From Methanobacteriota archaeon (GTDB taxonomy: Archaea > Thermoplasmatota > Poseidoniia > Poseidoniales > Thalassarchaeaceae): DNA of 41,575 nucleotides. The DNA lies in NCBI GenBank assembly GCA_002702985.1, contig PADI01000026.1:1-41575 (forward strand), written 5' to 3'. Made by a program: the position numbers and the translations under genes. The notes beneath the pieces were generated by a model that was not told the origin of the DNA, did not search any database, and was given only the letters and a program-made list of their open reading frames with translations. Positions 8,163 to 16,656 of this stretch are shown here, piece after piece. Numbering within the stretch: position 1 is the first letter of the stretch; each line of letters begins with the position of its first letter.

Positions 8163-9701
8163 ATGACATCGAGGCACTCACTTAGGGATCGGGTTTTCTC
8201 AGCCCTCACCATAATAATGGCACTAACACTGAGGGACTGGATTTTTTTTGTATTCTCAATCATAGCTATTTTTTCCGGAGGAATGTTATTCTATTTTGGT
8301 CTAATTTTTCTTAACATATTTGTGATAAGAATACTTGAAAAAGAAGGATTTCTAGAAAAATGGAATGCAACAAAGGTCCTCGGATTTATATTAATGATAA
8401 GAACGAATAAAGGACAAAAAATATTGGAAACAATTTCTCGACCACGTAAATTTTGGAGAATGTTTGGGGAATTTTCAATTTGGATCGGATTCATTGCCTT
8501 ATTTTTCACCACTATGATGGTAATTTTGTCTTTTCTTTCCTTGTTTAATTCAAGTAGAGAAAGAATTTCAATTGAATCATCTGAAGTGTTACTTATTCCA
8601 GGAGTTACTACAGGAATCCCAATTTTCTGGCCAATAATGGCATTAATTGTAGCCTTGATTATCCATGAATATGGACATGGAATTTTAATGAGAGCGCATG
8701 GAATGAGAGTGAGAAGTTTTGGATTACTAATTTTTTCTTTGATTCCAATCGGAGCATTTGCTGAACCGGAATATACTGAGGTTTTGAAAGCACCAAAAAG
8801 AGAAAGGATGAGAATTTATGCGGCTGGACCTGCAGTTAATTTAGTATTCTCAATAATTCTTGTATCTATTTTAGCTGCAGCAATTAATGGAGTCAATCCT
8901 ACTATGCAAGGAGCATATAGTCCAGCAATTGTAGCAGATGGACCTGCCAATGAATCAGGATTAGAGCCCTATGATATCATTATCCAAGTAAATAATGAAT
9001 CTATTTCAAATGCCGATGACTTACGAAATATTCTGGAATCATCAAAGGCCGGAGATATTCTCCTACTTACAGTTCTAAAATACAATGGAACAAACATGAG
9101 TGAATGGGAAGAAGAAAATACAATCGAAGTAAAGTTAGGAGATCAATATGAATATTATCTTTCAAAAAATGCATCAGAAGAGGATTTAGAAAGACTAGGT
9201 ATCTCTCCCAAAGACCCATTCTTAGGAGTTAGAACTGATTCTACAATCGGGCAGAGTATTCGAAGTACTGACCATGGGAAAAATAGATTGATGGGGCCAT
9301 TTTATCCAAATGAAACAGCTGAAGAAAGAGTATTAGCTACTCTGTTATATCCGTTGAATCTACTTGCTACTCCTTTTGAGTTCAATGGAGAGATAATGCT
9401 AGAATCAGAGATAAAAATGCTTGATTTTGGAATTATTGAATTATTCCTTATTGAAGGTATTTTCTGGTTTTTGTGGATTAATTTTTTGTTAGGATTTGCT
9501 AACCTAATTCCTGTAATACCGTTTGATGGTGGCCACATAATGAGGGATACCATTAATTCCACTATCAATTGGATTGCTGACAAATCAGGAATTATTCATT
9601 CTCAGAAAGCAGAGATTCTTGCTACAAAAACATCGAACATTTCGTCACTCTTGTTCTTCTTCGCTTTCCTCATTCCGATAATTTATGGATTGATTAATTG
9701 A
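8163..9701 (+). CDS. Site-2-type intramembrane metalloprotease (M50) with PDZ domain
   Basis: A 512-residue polytopic membrane protein of the M50/S2P family, which cuts transmembrane segments to release regulators or clear membrane remnants. The zinc motif HEYGH is at 168-172 in a hydrophobic helix, and the third ligand motif appears as NLIPVIPFDGGH (447-458, Asp455). A PDZ-like domain lies at about 245-325 (DGPANESGLEPYDIIIQVN), followed by an acidic external stretch to about 385. Two or three extra hydrophobic helices precede the core (about 24-56 and 104-128). ATG at 8163 is used; the ATG at 8217 (Met19) is equally plausible. The last 57 bases overlap the convergent signal-peptidase gene. 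Substrate unknown; S2P enzymes usually act after a first cut by another protease. Confidence 0.88.
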   Translation: MTSRHSLRDRVFSALTIIMALTLRDWIFFVFSIIAIFSGGMLFYFGLIFLNIFVIRILEKEGFLEKWNATKVLGFILMIRTNKGQKILETISRPRKFWRMFGEFSIWIGFIALFFTTMMVILSFLSLFNSSRERISIESSEVLLIPGVTTGIPIFWPIMALIVALIIHEYGHGILMRAHGMRVRSFGLLIFSLIPIGAFAEPEYTEVLKAPKRERMRIYAAGPAVNLVFSIILVSILAAAINGVNPTMQGAYSPAIVADGPANESGLEPYDIIIQVNNESISNADDLRNILESSKAGDILLLTVLKYNGTNMSEWEEENTIEVKLGDQYEYYLSKNASEEDLERLGISPKDPFLGVRTDSTIGQSIRSTDHGKNRLMGPFYPNETAEERVLATLLYPLNLLATPFEFNGEIMLESEIKMLDFGIIELFLIEGIFWFLWINFLLGFANLIPVIPFDGGHIMRDTINSTINWIADKSGIIHSQKAEILATKTSNISSLLFFFAFLIPIIYGLIN

Positions 9702-10613
9702 AGTATCAAATTCGGGAGAAGAAGCGATTATTTTTGTCATTGCTTTTTCTATAATCATGACACTGCTCAACAACACAACCACTGCAATGATTAAACTAGT
9801 CCATGCATCTGAAGTAACTTGACTTGAATTATTAGATGCTGCTAATTTAACGATCCCAAACCATGGAACTTCAGGTCCTGCAAGGCCACTAACCCATTGA
9901 GGCCTTACTGCAGTAACTGGATTCCCAAATTCATCTCTTAATCCAAAATAATGAGGTCCTGAACCGCTATACCCCGTTGCAGTCAATTGATCAATAGTAC
10001 AACCATTAGTCCTTGGGTTATCACCAGAGGTGAGAAATCCTTCATGTTCTGGGATCCAATCTTGAATCATTAAATATCCATGAGGTTGACAAGAATATCC
10101 AGTTAGATTCATACTTATTGAAGTGACATTCAATATTGATGTCCCTTTGACATCCCATGTCAAAATACATGCTCCAATTGATCCATCAGAAGCAAGAAAT
10201 AATTCATCTAATTCTCCTTCAATACAAGTTCCATCATTATCCACAGATGTAGTTTCATTTGCGGATGCAAATAGAATAGCGCGATGTATTACGGGAGTAT
10301 CATTTCCTCCATTCTTCTTGTAAATTATAACATCTCCAGGCATTCCATGAGTAGAATATTCATGATATTGTCCTTCGGATTCAACTGCTTCAGCATAGGT
10401 GACTACTTCGCGTTTTTCAGGTTCTGTGACTAAGATAATATCTCCTGGATCAATAATTCCAACATGTGATTCTTCATCGATCATCATTGACTGAGATTCA
10501 ACTACTACCATCGGAGGTGAAGAACCTGTCATTAGTACTAATGAACCATATAAGACAAAAATCATTCCAGCAGCAAGAAGGATTTCACGAATCCATCCAT
10601 AACTACTGGACAT
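9645..10613 (-). CDS. Signal peptidase I, archaeal/ER (S26B) type
   Basis: A 322-residue membrane protease of the S26B group, which removes signal peptides on the outer face of the membrane. It has an N-terminal transmembrane helix (about 9-28), the nucleophile motif VESQSM (38-43, Ser42), PVIHRAI (107-113, His110 in place of the bacterial Lys), and the conserved SGDNP (196-200) that supplies the acidic residue. The Ser/His arrangement is that of archaeal and SEC11-type enzymes. It is longer than many archaeal relatives, with a cysteine-containing insertion (about 115-190) and a second C-terminal transmembrane helix (about 272-292) followed by an acidic tail. It begins 9 bases after the stop of the four-helix membrane protein gene, so the two probably form an operon. 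The 3' end overlaps the M50 gene by 57 bases. Confidence 0.87.
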   Translation of the reverse strand: MSSSYGWIREILLAAGMIFVLYGSLVLMTGSSPPMVVVESQSMMIDEESHVGIIDPGDIILVTEPEKREVVTYAEAVESEGQYHEYSTHGMPGDVIIYKKNGGNDTPVIHRAILFASANETTSVDNDGTCIEGELDELFLASDGSIGACILTWDVKGTSILNVTSISMNLTGYSCQPHGYLMIQDWIPEHEGFLTSGDNPRTNGCTIDQLTATGYSGSGPHYFGLRDEFGNPVTAVRPQWVSGLAGPEVPWFGIVKLAASNNSSQVTSDAWTSLIIAVVVLLSSVMIIEKAMTKIIASSPEFDTSINQSINYRNEESEEEQE

Positions 10614-10622
10614 TGATTTTCC

Positions 10623-11429
10623 TCACTCCTCTTCCGTTGATGATTTCAACGAAACCATAGGACTGGTGGACCAAAGTAATGTTCCAAATCCAATTAACAA
10701 CAGTATTGACATTAAATCAAATGAAACTGGTTCTACTAACTTATTGACATCTGAACCTAACATACTTTGGAACCAAGCTAACACATCAATGGAGTATTCA
10801 CGCGAACTTTCTGTTGTCATTCTAGCAATTCCGAAGAAAGAATTCCAAAGAAGAACAACAATTCCTGTTACTGAACTAACTATCAGTATCTTTTGGATAG
10901 AAGAAGAAGAAAGATTAGATATTCCAGTATTTTCAGATAAAATAGTGTTATCTGCATTCCACCAAGAAATTATCCATGATTCCTCTGTAGCAAAATTGGT
11001 AGCCGGTGATTGAAAAATTCGTCCTGCACGAATTCCATGATCTTTGTAATGAGCCAACAACTTTCCTTGATGGATACTTCCCAAAAGAGATGCGGCTTCT
11101 TCTGCTTCTTTTCTTCGTTTTAGTATCTCGGCCCTAGATTCTAATTCAAATACCTCTCGAAGTAAAGTCAATTGCTCGTTATATCGGAAAAATTCGGGTC
11201 CAACGACGCCAAGAAGTATTAATCCCCCTATAGCGAAAAACCAAGACATTCCAATAAGTTCTGGCATCTCACTTACTCCATCCATAAACATAAAGAAAAC
11301 GAGAGACCAAAGGAATGCTGCAAGTCCTACCAACGATAGTATGAATAGAATACTAAGATGTTGGTCTCTACGTTCTTCCCACCATCTTACGAAGATGTTT
11401 TCACTCTGCTTCTTACCTCGACGAGCCAT
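10623..11429 (-). CDS. Four-helix membrane protein with cytoplasmic coiled coil, unknown function
   Basis: A 268-residue protein starting at the ATG at 11429 (MARRGKKQSENI); the frame is open a further nine codons upstream. After a basic N-terminus come two hydrophobic helices (about 26-49 and 60-84), a charged helical stretch with coiled-coil character (about 86-115, LREVFELESRAEILKRRKEAEE), a soluble segment, then two more helices (about 177-200 and 233-256). Both ends are predicted to be cytoplasmic. No family was recognised. It lies directly upstream of the signal peptidase gene with nine bases between them, so co-expression, and perhaps a role near the secretion machinery, can be inferred but not shown. 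Confidence 0.7.
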   Translation of the reverse strand: MARRGKKQSENIFVRWWEERRDQHLSILFILSLVGLAAFLWSLVFFMFMDGVSEMPELIGMSWFFAIGGLILLGVVGPEFFRYNEQLTLLREVFELESRAEILKRRKEAEEAASLLGSIHQGKLLAHYKDHGIRAGRIFQSPATNFATEESWIISWWNADNTILSENTGISNLSSSSIQKILIVSSVTGIVVLLWNSFFGIARMTTESSREYSIDVLAWFQSMLGSDVNKLVEPVSFDLMSILLLIGFGTLLWSTSPMVSLKSSTEEE

Positions 11430-11571
11430 GATAATCAACCATTCCTGTAAGTTCAATTGTATTCTACTTTCGCATAATTAGACTCAAAATTTACTTCAAT
11501 TTTCTATGACCGGACGACGCCATGTTGATATGTTCATTCATCTACATTGGGACATCACCGGAGGTTAGGCT
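11430..11571. promoter_or_regulatory. Divergent promoter region with strong ribosome-binding site for the 1678-residue protein
   Basis: A 142-base noncoding spacer. GGAGGT (11556-11561 region) lies six bases before the ATG at 11572, among the best ribosome-binding sites in the window, so that start is secure. An AT-rich element GTTGATATGTTC (about 11524-11535) could be its TATA box. For the minus-strand gene, CTAATTATGCG (about 11473-11483, read on the minus strand) is a TATA candidate with a leader of about 25 bases. Confidence 0.45.
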
Positions 11572-14500
11572 ATGAGGAGATCGGCAATATTTGTCTTGTT
11601 TCTGTTTATTTCGATGTCTATGTCTCCACTTGTATCAGCTGCAACCACTGAAACCCAATTTGCTGATGGAACAACAACCTTCAGCCATAGTTTCACAAGT
11701 GCTACTGGTGGTGATGCTCAAACACCAGGAATTACTCTCCCATATGGCGCTTCAGTAACTCAGGCAAGATTCTCAATAGAAGGGACTGCACAAAACACTC
11801 AATGGGAAAATCGTTCAACTAATAGCGAATTTGGAGGGGCTGGAACTTCTTCTACTTCATTTACAGGAACATACTTCTCAAGTTGGTATAGGAATAACTT
11901 GAAGGTAGAAAATGATGAAATCACATTAAACACGCAACAATCAACTAATACCAACAATCTTGCTGCTTCTAGAGATTGGGATAGTGCTTCTTCTTCATAT
12001 CATAATACCACAGGTAGATTTGCTGCGAATGGCGATCAAGGATATATTAGTCCGACAATCAGTAGTAACTCCATGACTGTGCCAAATTCAATGAATTGGA
12101 ACTATCCAGGCGCACTGGTTAAGATTGGAAATACGCTATTCACTAGCAATTATCAATCTAGCTCAGTGTATCAAACCCCTGCTATTAATTCATATAATTC
12201 ATCATCTTCAAATGTAGTAAATTCTGTTACTAAGCAATATAATAGTTGTAATACTCAATCATTGTATACTCTGTATGACTTAGCAGCAGATGGAGAAGAC
12301 ACTGTTTGGGCAGTTTCATACAACTATAGAAGGATAACAAAATGGACAGTTTCTGATTCCACTTGGAGTTGTGTAGGTGACTGGACTATGTCTAGTTCTT
12401 CTTCGTACCCAGTAGGGATTGCGATAGATCCTGAAACAGATGATCTCAAGGTATTGGTTCGTTCAAGTTCCGGTTCAATTACCTACAATCTTTGGAATGT
12501 TTCTCGTTCGAATCCTACTACTGCAACTTCAATTACGTATCTAGGTACTAGTAGTACACTTTCTGGAACAATTTCTGGCTTAACCGTTAATTATCCTCGA
12601 ATTATGGTTAATTCGTATAGAAGTTCTTCATCAACTCACTTCGTACTACATAATGCAGGAGCTTGGGTTGACTTTCAGGGTTCAATCACTCTAAATGGAA
12701 AAGGGCATTATGGTATTGCTGATAACGGAGAAGGAGAGGTACTCTATGCATGTTTTTACACAGCAATCACCAGTTACTGTCCATCAACAACATCTAGAAC
12801 TGTACTTTCCTCAGGAATGGGGGCTACATATGAACAGCGTTCTTCTACACAATCTAATAGTATAGCAATTGGATCTACAACAAATCTAGGATCTTCAATC
12901 TCGACAGTTACACTTAGTGGGCTGATTACATACGAGCCTGTTGGGACGTCTGTTGAAATTGAAGTGAGTGTAGATGGAGGGAATTCATGGAAGTCGGCCT
13001 CTCTTAACACTCAAATATCATTCACAAATGGTGGAAATCAAGTAATATGGCGAGCATATCTTAACGGAACAAATAATTCTGTTTCTCCAGTGATTGATCG
13101 AGTACAACTAACATATGTGTCCAGTTACTCTTCTAGTGGATATATTCGAGGTTACAAATATCTAGGCACAACAGGTACTTCTCCTGTAGCTGCAAAGGTT
13201 TGGTGGAATTCCACGACTCCAGGTTCATCTTACTTCGATATGTATTTTCAGTTAGGTTCACAGTACACAGTTCAGAGTTCTGGACAGACTATTTCACTAA
13301 CAGGGAGTAGTTCATACATATATTTCTACATATATTTCTACTCTGGTTCTGGAGGCACTAACACACCAACGTTAGAAGATTTCAATATCCAAATATTTAG
13401 TCAAGCACCACAAAATGTGAAAATGGATATCGGTGATGATGGAAGTAATGAATGGCAAGAACAAGGCACTCTACTTGGAATCAGGGATGTTAGTAATACC
13501 AATATTTTGAATTCTATAAATTCTCAAATTCCAGGTACTGGAGTTGGAACCGTTACTATTCCAATTACACTGTCTTCAACTGCACCTGGACTTGTGAAAA
13601 TTAATTCGTTTGAACTAACGTACACCATGCAAACAGTAAATCTCGATATCATTTGGGAGGAAGGTATGGTTCTTCATGAACGGAGTGAGGCCTACGAAGT
13701 AGTAACTAGACATGTTATCGGAGAAGGTGCTACTGGAATTTCTGGAGCAACTCTAGATTTCGTTGCATCACCTAATTCTGATTCTCCATCTCTTACATGG
13801 TCAGAAACTGGTACGTTAATGGACGACGATCCTGCTGATTGGATTATTCCAATTCAACCTGGACAAGAAGGGGGGACATATACGACAAATAATAACGGAA
13901 TTTTTGAAATCCATTGGAGATTTAGAGTAACTAGTGAATTCCCCGAACAGAATAATGTAGGGTTTAGAGTCACGTGTACAGATGACCAAGGATCAACACC
14001 TGCCATGTTATCTGAAACGGTAAATACAGGAATTATCGTGAATCAATCATATGGTCTTGGATGGTTGGGGGTCAGAGATGCCGAAGGACTAGTTACTAGT
14101 CAAAATCTAACAAATGGTGCTTGGATTTCTGCAGGAGAGACAATTTTCTTCCAAGGACAAATGTGGTTTTCGAATACTGAAGATACCCCATTAAATTCAG
14201 TATTTGATGTACAAATTGCTCAAAAAGGAGAACAGGGGGATTTCGTTCAATCTTCATGGAAAGACCAGAATAATCCAGATGGTTCATTTTTCATTAGTTT
14301 AACAGTTCCTGAAATTGACATACCAGAGGGAATAACATACGAAGTTCAAACATACAATGAAAGGGATTCAACATTAGTTATTCCACCAGGTCCAGATTCT
14401 CGTCGCACATTCTTCATTGATGGCACATCACCAGAAATTACTCACAATATGCCAAAACAAGATGATTATGTTGCTGCAAGATACGATCAATCAATTATTA

Positions 14501-16608
14501 TCGATGTAGAAGATGCTGTTGGAGATCCTAAGGAGCTTACACTCCATTACTGGGTAGAGGCTGATCATGATATTAACCGAAATGGAATCGCAGATTCGGA
14601 TGAATACGTAAATCGAAGTATGGTTAATACAACAACCGCAGAAAGTAAAAGATTCTTCACTACTATTGATGATAGTCGTAATCCAAACTTAGCATCTGTA
14701 TCCTACTATGTAACTGGAAATGACCCCGCAGGTAATCTTTTGGAATCTGGAGAAGGACCTGGATTTTCTTCCGATCTTGCAACATACCGAACTAGAAAAG
14801 ATATGGAATCAGTATTTACTGGACTGCATTGGTCTGGACACAATGATGGAGATGCTATTTTCGCAGGAACTGAACAAACAATTACCACAGGATTAGTGGA
14901 TGCAAATGGTATTATTGATTTTGAGATAATTAGTTTGATTTTCGACTTTGAGGGACCAGATCCAGAAAGAGATAAGCAATCTATTTCTTTTTCAGGCAGA
15001 AACAATACATTTTGGAGCGATTCAGAATATATCGAGATTCTACAAGATAGCAAAGCTACCACAATAAGTAATGACACGGGTCTCCCATGGATTCTAATTG
15101 ATTTTCACTTCAAGGTATCATGGGATTGGCCAGATGAAGAAATCAGTGATTTAGCATTTGAATACAAACAACTTGGAGCTAGTATAAGAAGAATTGAATT
15201 CGTCGATAGAACATTTCATGTGGAAAACGATCTGGTTCTTGATCCAACTAGTTACACGGTCACAGATGTGATGCACCCTCGAGTAGGCCCCATAGATAGT
15301 TCAACATCTATCAGATCTGATGATAGAATTCAGTGGACTGGTCGCGTAGTGTATGAAAATTCTCAAACTCCTCCTCCAAATAATTTAGGAATTGTTGTAG
15401 AGGTATTTGACGGAGTCCAAATGTGGTCAGACGGTAGCCTTACAGAAAATGGAGATTACATGGTAGAAGTCCCATTAAGCGCTGCCCCTACTCTTGCTTC
15501 AGCGGAAACTCGAACTTTCTTGACTGGAATTACTGGAATCCCAGGCAGGGGAGAAGATATGACAAGAGATTCAGTTTCAACCACTTTGCAACTTAGCGTT
15601 GATCATACTCCTCCTAGGGTAATCCATAGGATTCTTCCTGTAGACATAATTGATATTGGAATCCAAGAAGATCTTACTCAAGTAGACGTTGCTTTCTTAG
15701 GAACTGAAGAATGTGTAAATGATCCGTCTGATCAACGATGTTCTGACTTGGCACAAGCTCCTCAACAAGTTCACTGGGTAATGAGAGATGGAACGACAAC
15801 TATCGCTGCAGGATACTCTGTTCTTTCAATGGAACTACAAGGTGACCTAATCCTTTGGACTGGAGCGGTTGATCTTACTAGTGGAGGATTGGTCATACCA
15901 AGAAGTGGATATATCGTTGGATTCTATATCACCGGTGAAGATGCGGCGGGAAATACATTCCCTCAAACTAGTAATAGTGAAAGTGATCCGGTAAGGGAGC
16001 CTACCAATCTGGATAATGATTTAGATCTTGCCTGGGTGACTTTGGGTGCAGATAAGAGTCCTGAGTTAAGAGCAATTAGAATTGATACAAATCAAGAACG
16101 TGTTAGCGTAGGCACTGATGTTGAATTACGAATGTATCTAACCAATTTAGGTGGTCCATTGAATGCTTCTTTCGATGTATCTTTCTTCGCTGGAGATGCA
16201 GCAGAACCATTCAATACCCAACGAATCGATAAAATCGAGGAAGGAGATACGATTTATATCGATGCGATATGGGATGCAGAAGAAGGAATTGAAAGAATAA
16301 GAGTAGTAGTAGATTCAAGTAATGAAATCGACGAAATTGATGAACAGGATAATGCCATTTCTGTTGGAATCGATGTCGCATATGGATGGGGACTTGGATG
16401 GATAGAACAAGCAAGACAAAATCCTCTCACTATTCTTCTTATCGTGATTGCTATGATTGTAGTCCCAACAGTAACTTACGTCAGTATTCGTCAAATGAAT
16501 AAAGATGCAATGGATGATGATTTTGTGAACTTATTGTTTGAAGACGATCAGTATGAAGATGATGAGGATGATGATGAGTACGAAGATGAGGATGGGGGAT
16601 GGGAATAA
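11572..16608 (+). CDS. Giant secreted, membrane-anchored beta-rich surface protein with CARDB-like domain
   Basis: A 1678-residue predicted cell-surface protein. It opens with a clear signal peptide (residues 1-23, MRRSAIFVLFLFISM then SPLVSA). The first 450 or so residues are extremely rich in Ser, Thr, Tyr and Asn and contain propeller-like repeats (DGEDTVWAVSY, ITKWTVSDSTW, GIAIDPETDDLKVLV). Several beta-sandwich-like segments follow, then a CARDB/adhesion-type domain (about 1505-1600, VGTDVELRMYLTNLGG and VVVDSSNEIDEIDEQDN), one transmembrane helix (about 1618-1637) and a very acidic cytoplasmic tail of 37 residues. The architecture parallels the 491-5611 protein. CARDB and similar modules are common in archaeal surface proteins; the ligand is unknown. 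A role in cell envelope structure, adhesion or polymer binding is inferred. The lhr gene follows by 48 bases on the same strand. Confidence 0.85.
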   Translation: MRRSAIFVLFLFISMSMSPLVSAATTETQFADGTTTFSHSFTSATGGDAQTPGITLPYGASVTQARFSIEGTAQNTQWENRSTNSEFGGAGTSSTSFTGTYFSSWYRNNLKVENDEITLNTQQSTNTNNLAASRDWDSASSSYHNTTGRFAANGDQGYISPTISSNSMTVPNSMNWNYPGALVKIGNTLFTSNYQSSSVYQTPAINSYNSSSSNVVNSVTKQYNSCNTQSLYTLYDLAADGEDTVWAVSYNYRRITKWTVSDSTWSCVGDWTMSSSSSYPVGIAIDPETDDLKVLVRSSSGSITYNLWNVSRSNPTTATSITYLGTSSTLSGTISGLTVNYPRIMVNSYRSSSSTHFVLHNAGAWVDFQGSITLNGKGHYGIADNGEGEVLYACFYTAITSYCPSTTSRTVLSSGMGATYEQRSSTQSNSIAIGSTTNLGSSISTVTLSGLITYEPVGTSVEIEVSVDGGNSWKSASLNTQISFTNGGNQVIWRAYLNGTNNSVSPVIDRVQLTYVSSYSSSGYIRGYKYLGTTGTSPVAAKVWWNSTTPGSSYFDMYFQLGSQYTVQSSGQTISLTGSSSYIYFYIYFYSGSGGTNTPTLEDFNIQIFSQAPQNVKMDIGDDGSNEWQEQGTLLGIRDVSNTNILNSINSQIPGTGVGTVTIPITLSSTAPGLVKINSFELTYTMQTVNLDIIWEEGMVLHERSEAYEVVTRHVIGEGATGISGATLDFVASPNSDSPSLTWSETGTLMDDDPADWIIPIQPGQEGGTYTTNNNGIFEIHWRFRVTSEFPEQNNVGFRVTCTDDQGSTPAMLSETVNTGIIVNQSYGLGWLGVRDAEGLVTSQNLTNGAWISAGETIFFQGQMWFSNTEDTPLNSVFDVQIAQKGEQGDFVQSSWKDQNNPDGSFFISLTVPEIDIPEGITYEVQTYNERDSTLVIPPGPDSRRTFFIDGTSPEITHNMPKQDDYVAARYDQSIIIDVEDAVGDPKELTLHYWVEADHDINRNGIADSDEYVNRSMVNTTTAESKRFFTTIDDSRNPNLASVSYYVTGNDPAGNLLESGEGPGFSSDLATYRTRKDMESVFTGLHWSGHNDGDAIFAGTEQTITTGLVDANGIIDFEIISLIFDFEGPDPERDKQSISFSGRNNTFWSDSEYIEILQDSKATTISNDTGLPWILIDFHFKVSWDWPDEEISDLAFEYKQLGASIRRIEFVDRTFHVENDLVLDPTSYTVTDVMHPRVGPIDSSTSIRSDDRIQWTGRVVYENSQTPPPNNLGIVVEVFDGVQMWSDGSLTENGDYMVEVPLSAAPTLASAETRTFLTGITGIPGRGEDMTRDSVSTTLQLSVDHTPPRVIHRILPVDIIDIGIQEDLTQVDVAFLGTEECVNDPSDQRCSDLAQAPQQVHWVMRDGTTTIAAGYSVLSMELQGDLILWTGAVDLTSGGLVIPRSGYIVGFYITGEDAAGNTFPQTSNSESDPVREPTNLDNDLDLAWVTLGADKSPELRAIRIDTNQERVSVGTDVELRMYLTNLGGPLNASFDVSFFAGDAAEPFNTQRIDKIEEGDTIYIDAIWDAEEGIERIRVVVDSSNEIDEIDEQDNAISVGIDVAYGWGLGWIEQARQNPLTILLIVIAMIVVPTVTYVSIRQMNKDAMDDDFVNLLFEDDQYEDDEDDDEYEDEDGGWE
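13316..13339 (+). repeat. Two tandem copies of a 12-base unit
   Basis: The 12-mer ACATATATTTCT occurs twice head to tail inside the surface-protein gene and encodes a repeated YIYF-type strand. Because the unit is a multiple of three the frame is kept. It probably reflects a small recent duplication in a low-complexity, Tyr/Ser-rich part of the protein. Confidence 0.6.
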
Positions 16609-16656
16609 CTCCTCAATAGGTTGAATAATTATTGATTCGATTTAGGACGAGTGAAT
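16609..16656 (+). promoter_or_regulatory. Possible promoter for a leaderless lhr transcript
   Basis: GAATAATTATTGATTC (about 16623-16638) is a TATA-like run centred some 25-30 bases before the ATG at 16657. Transcription would then start at or next to the start codon. This fits the absence of a good ribosome-binding site, but it is based on spacing alone. Confidence 0.35.

Noticed and set aside
14706-15077. 123-residue minus-strand ORF inside the second giant surface protein
   Set aside because: It follows from codon bias of the real gene on the other strand, and its sequence is not protein-like.
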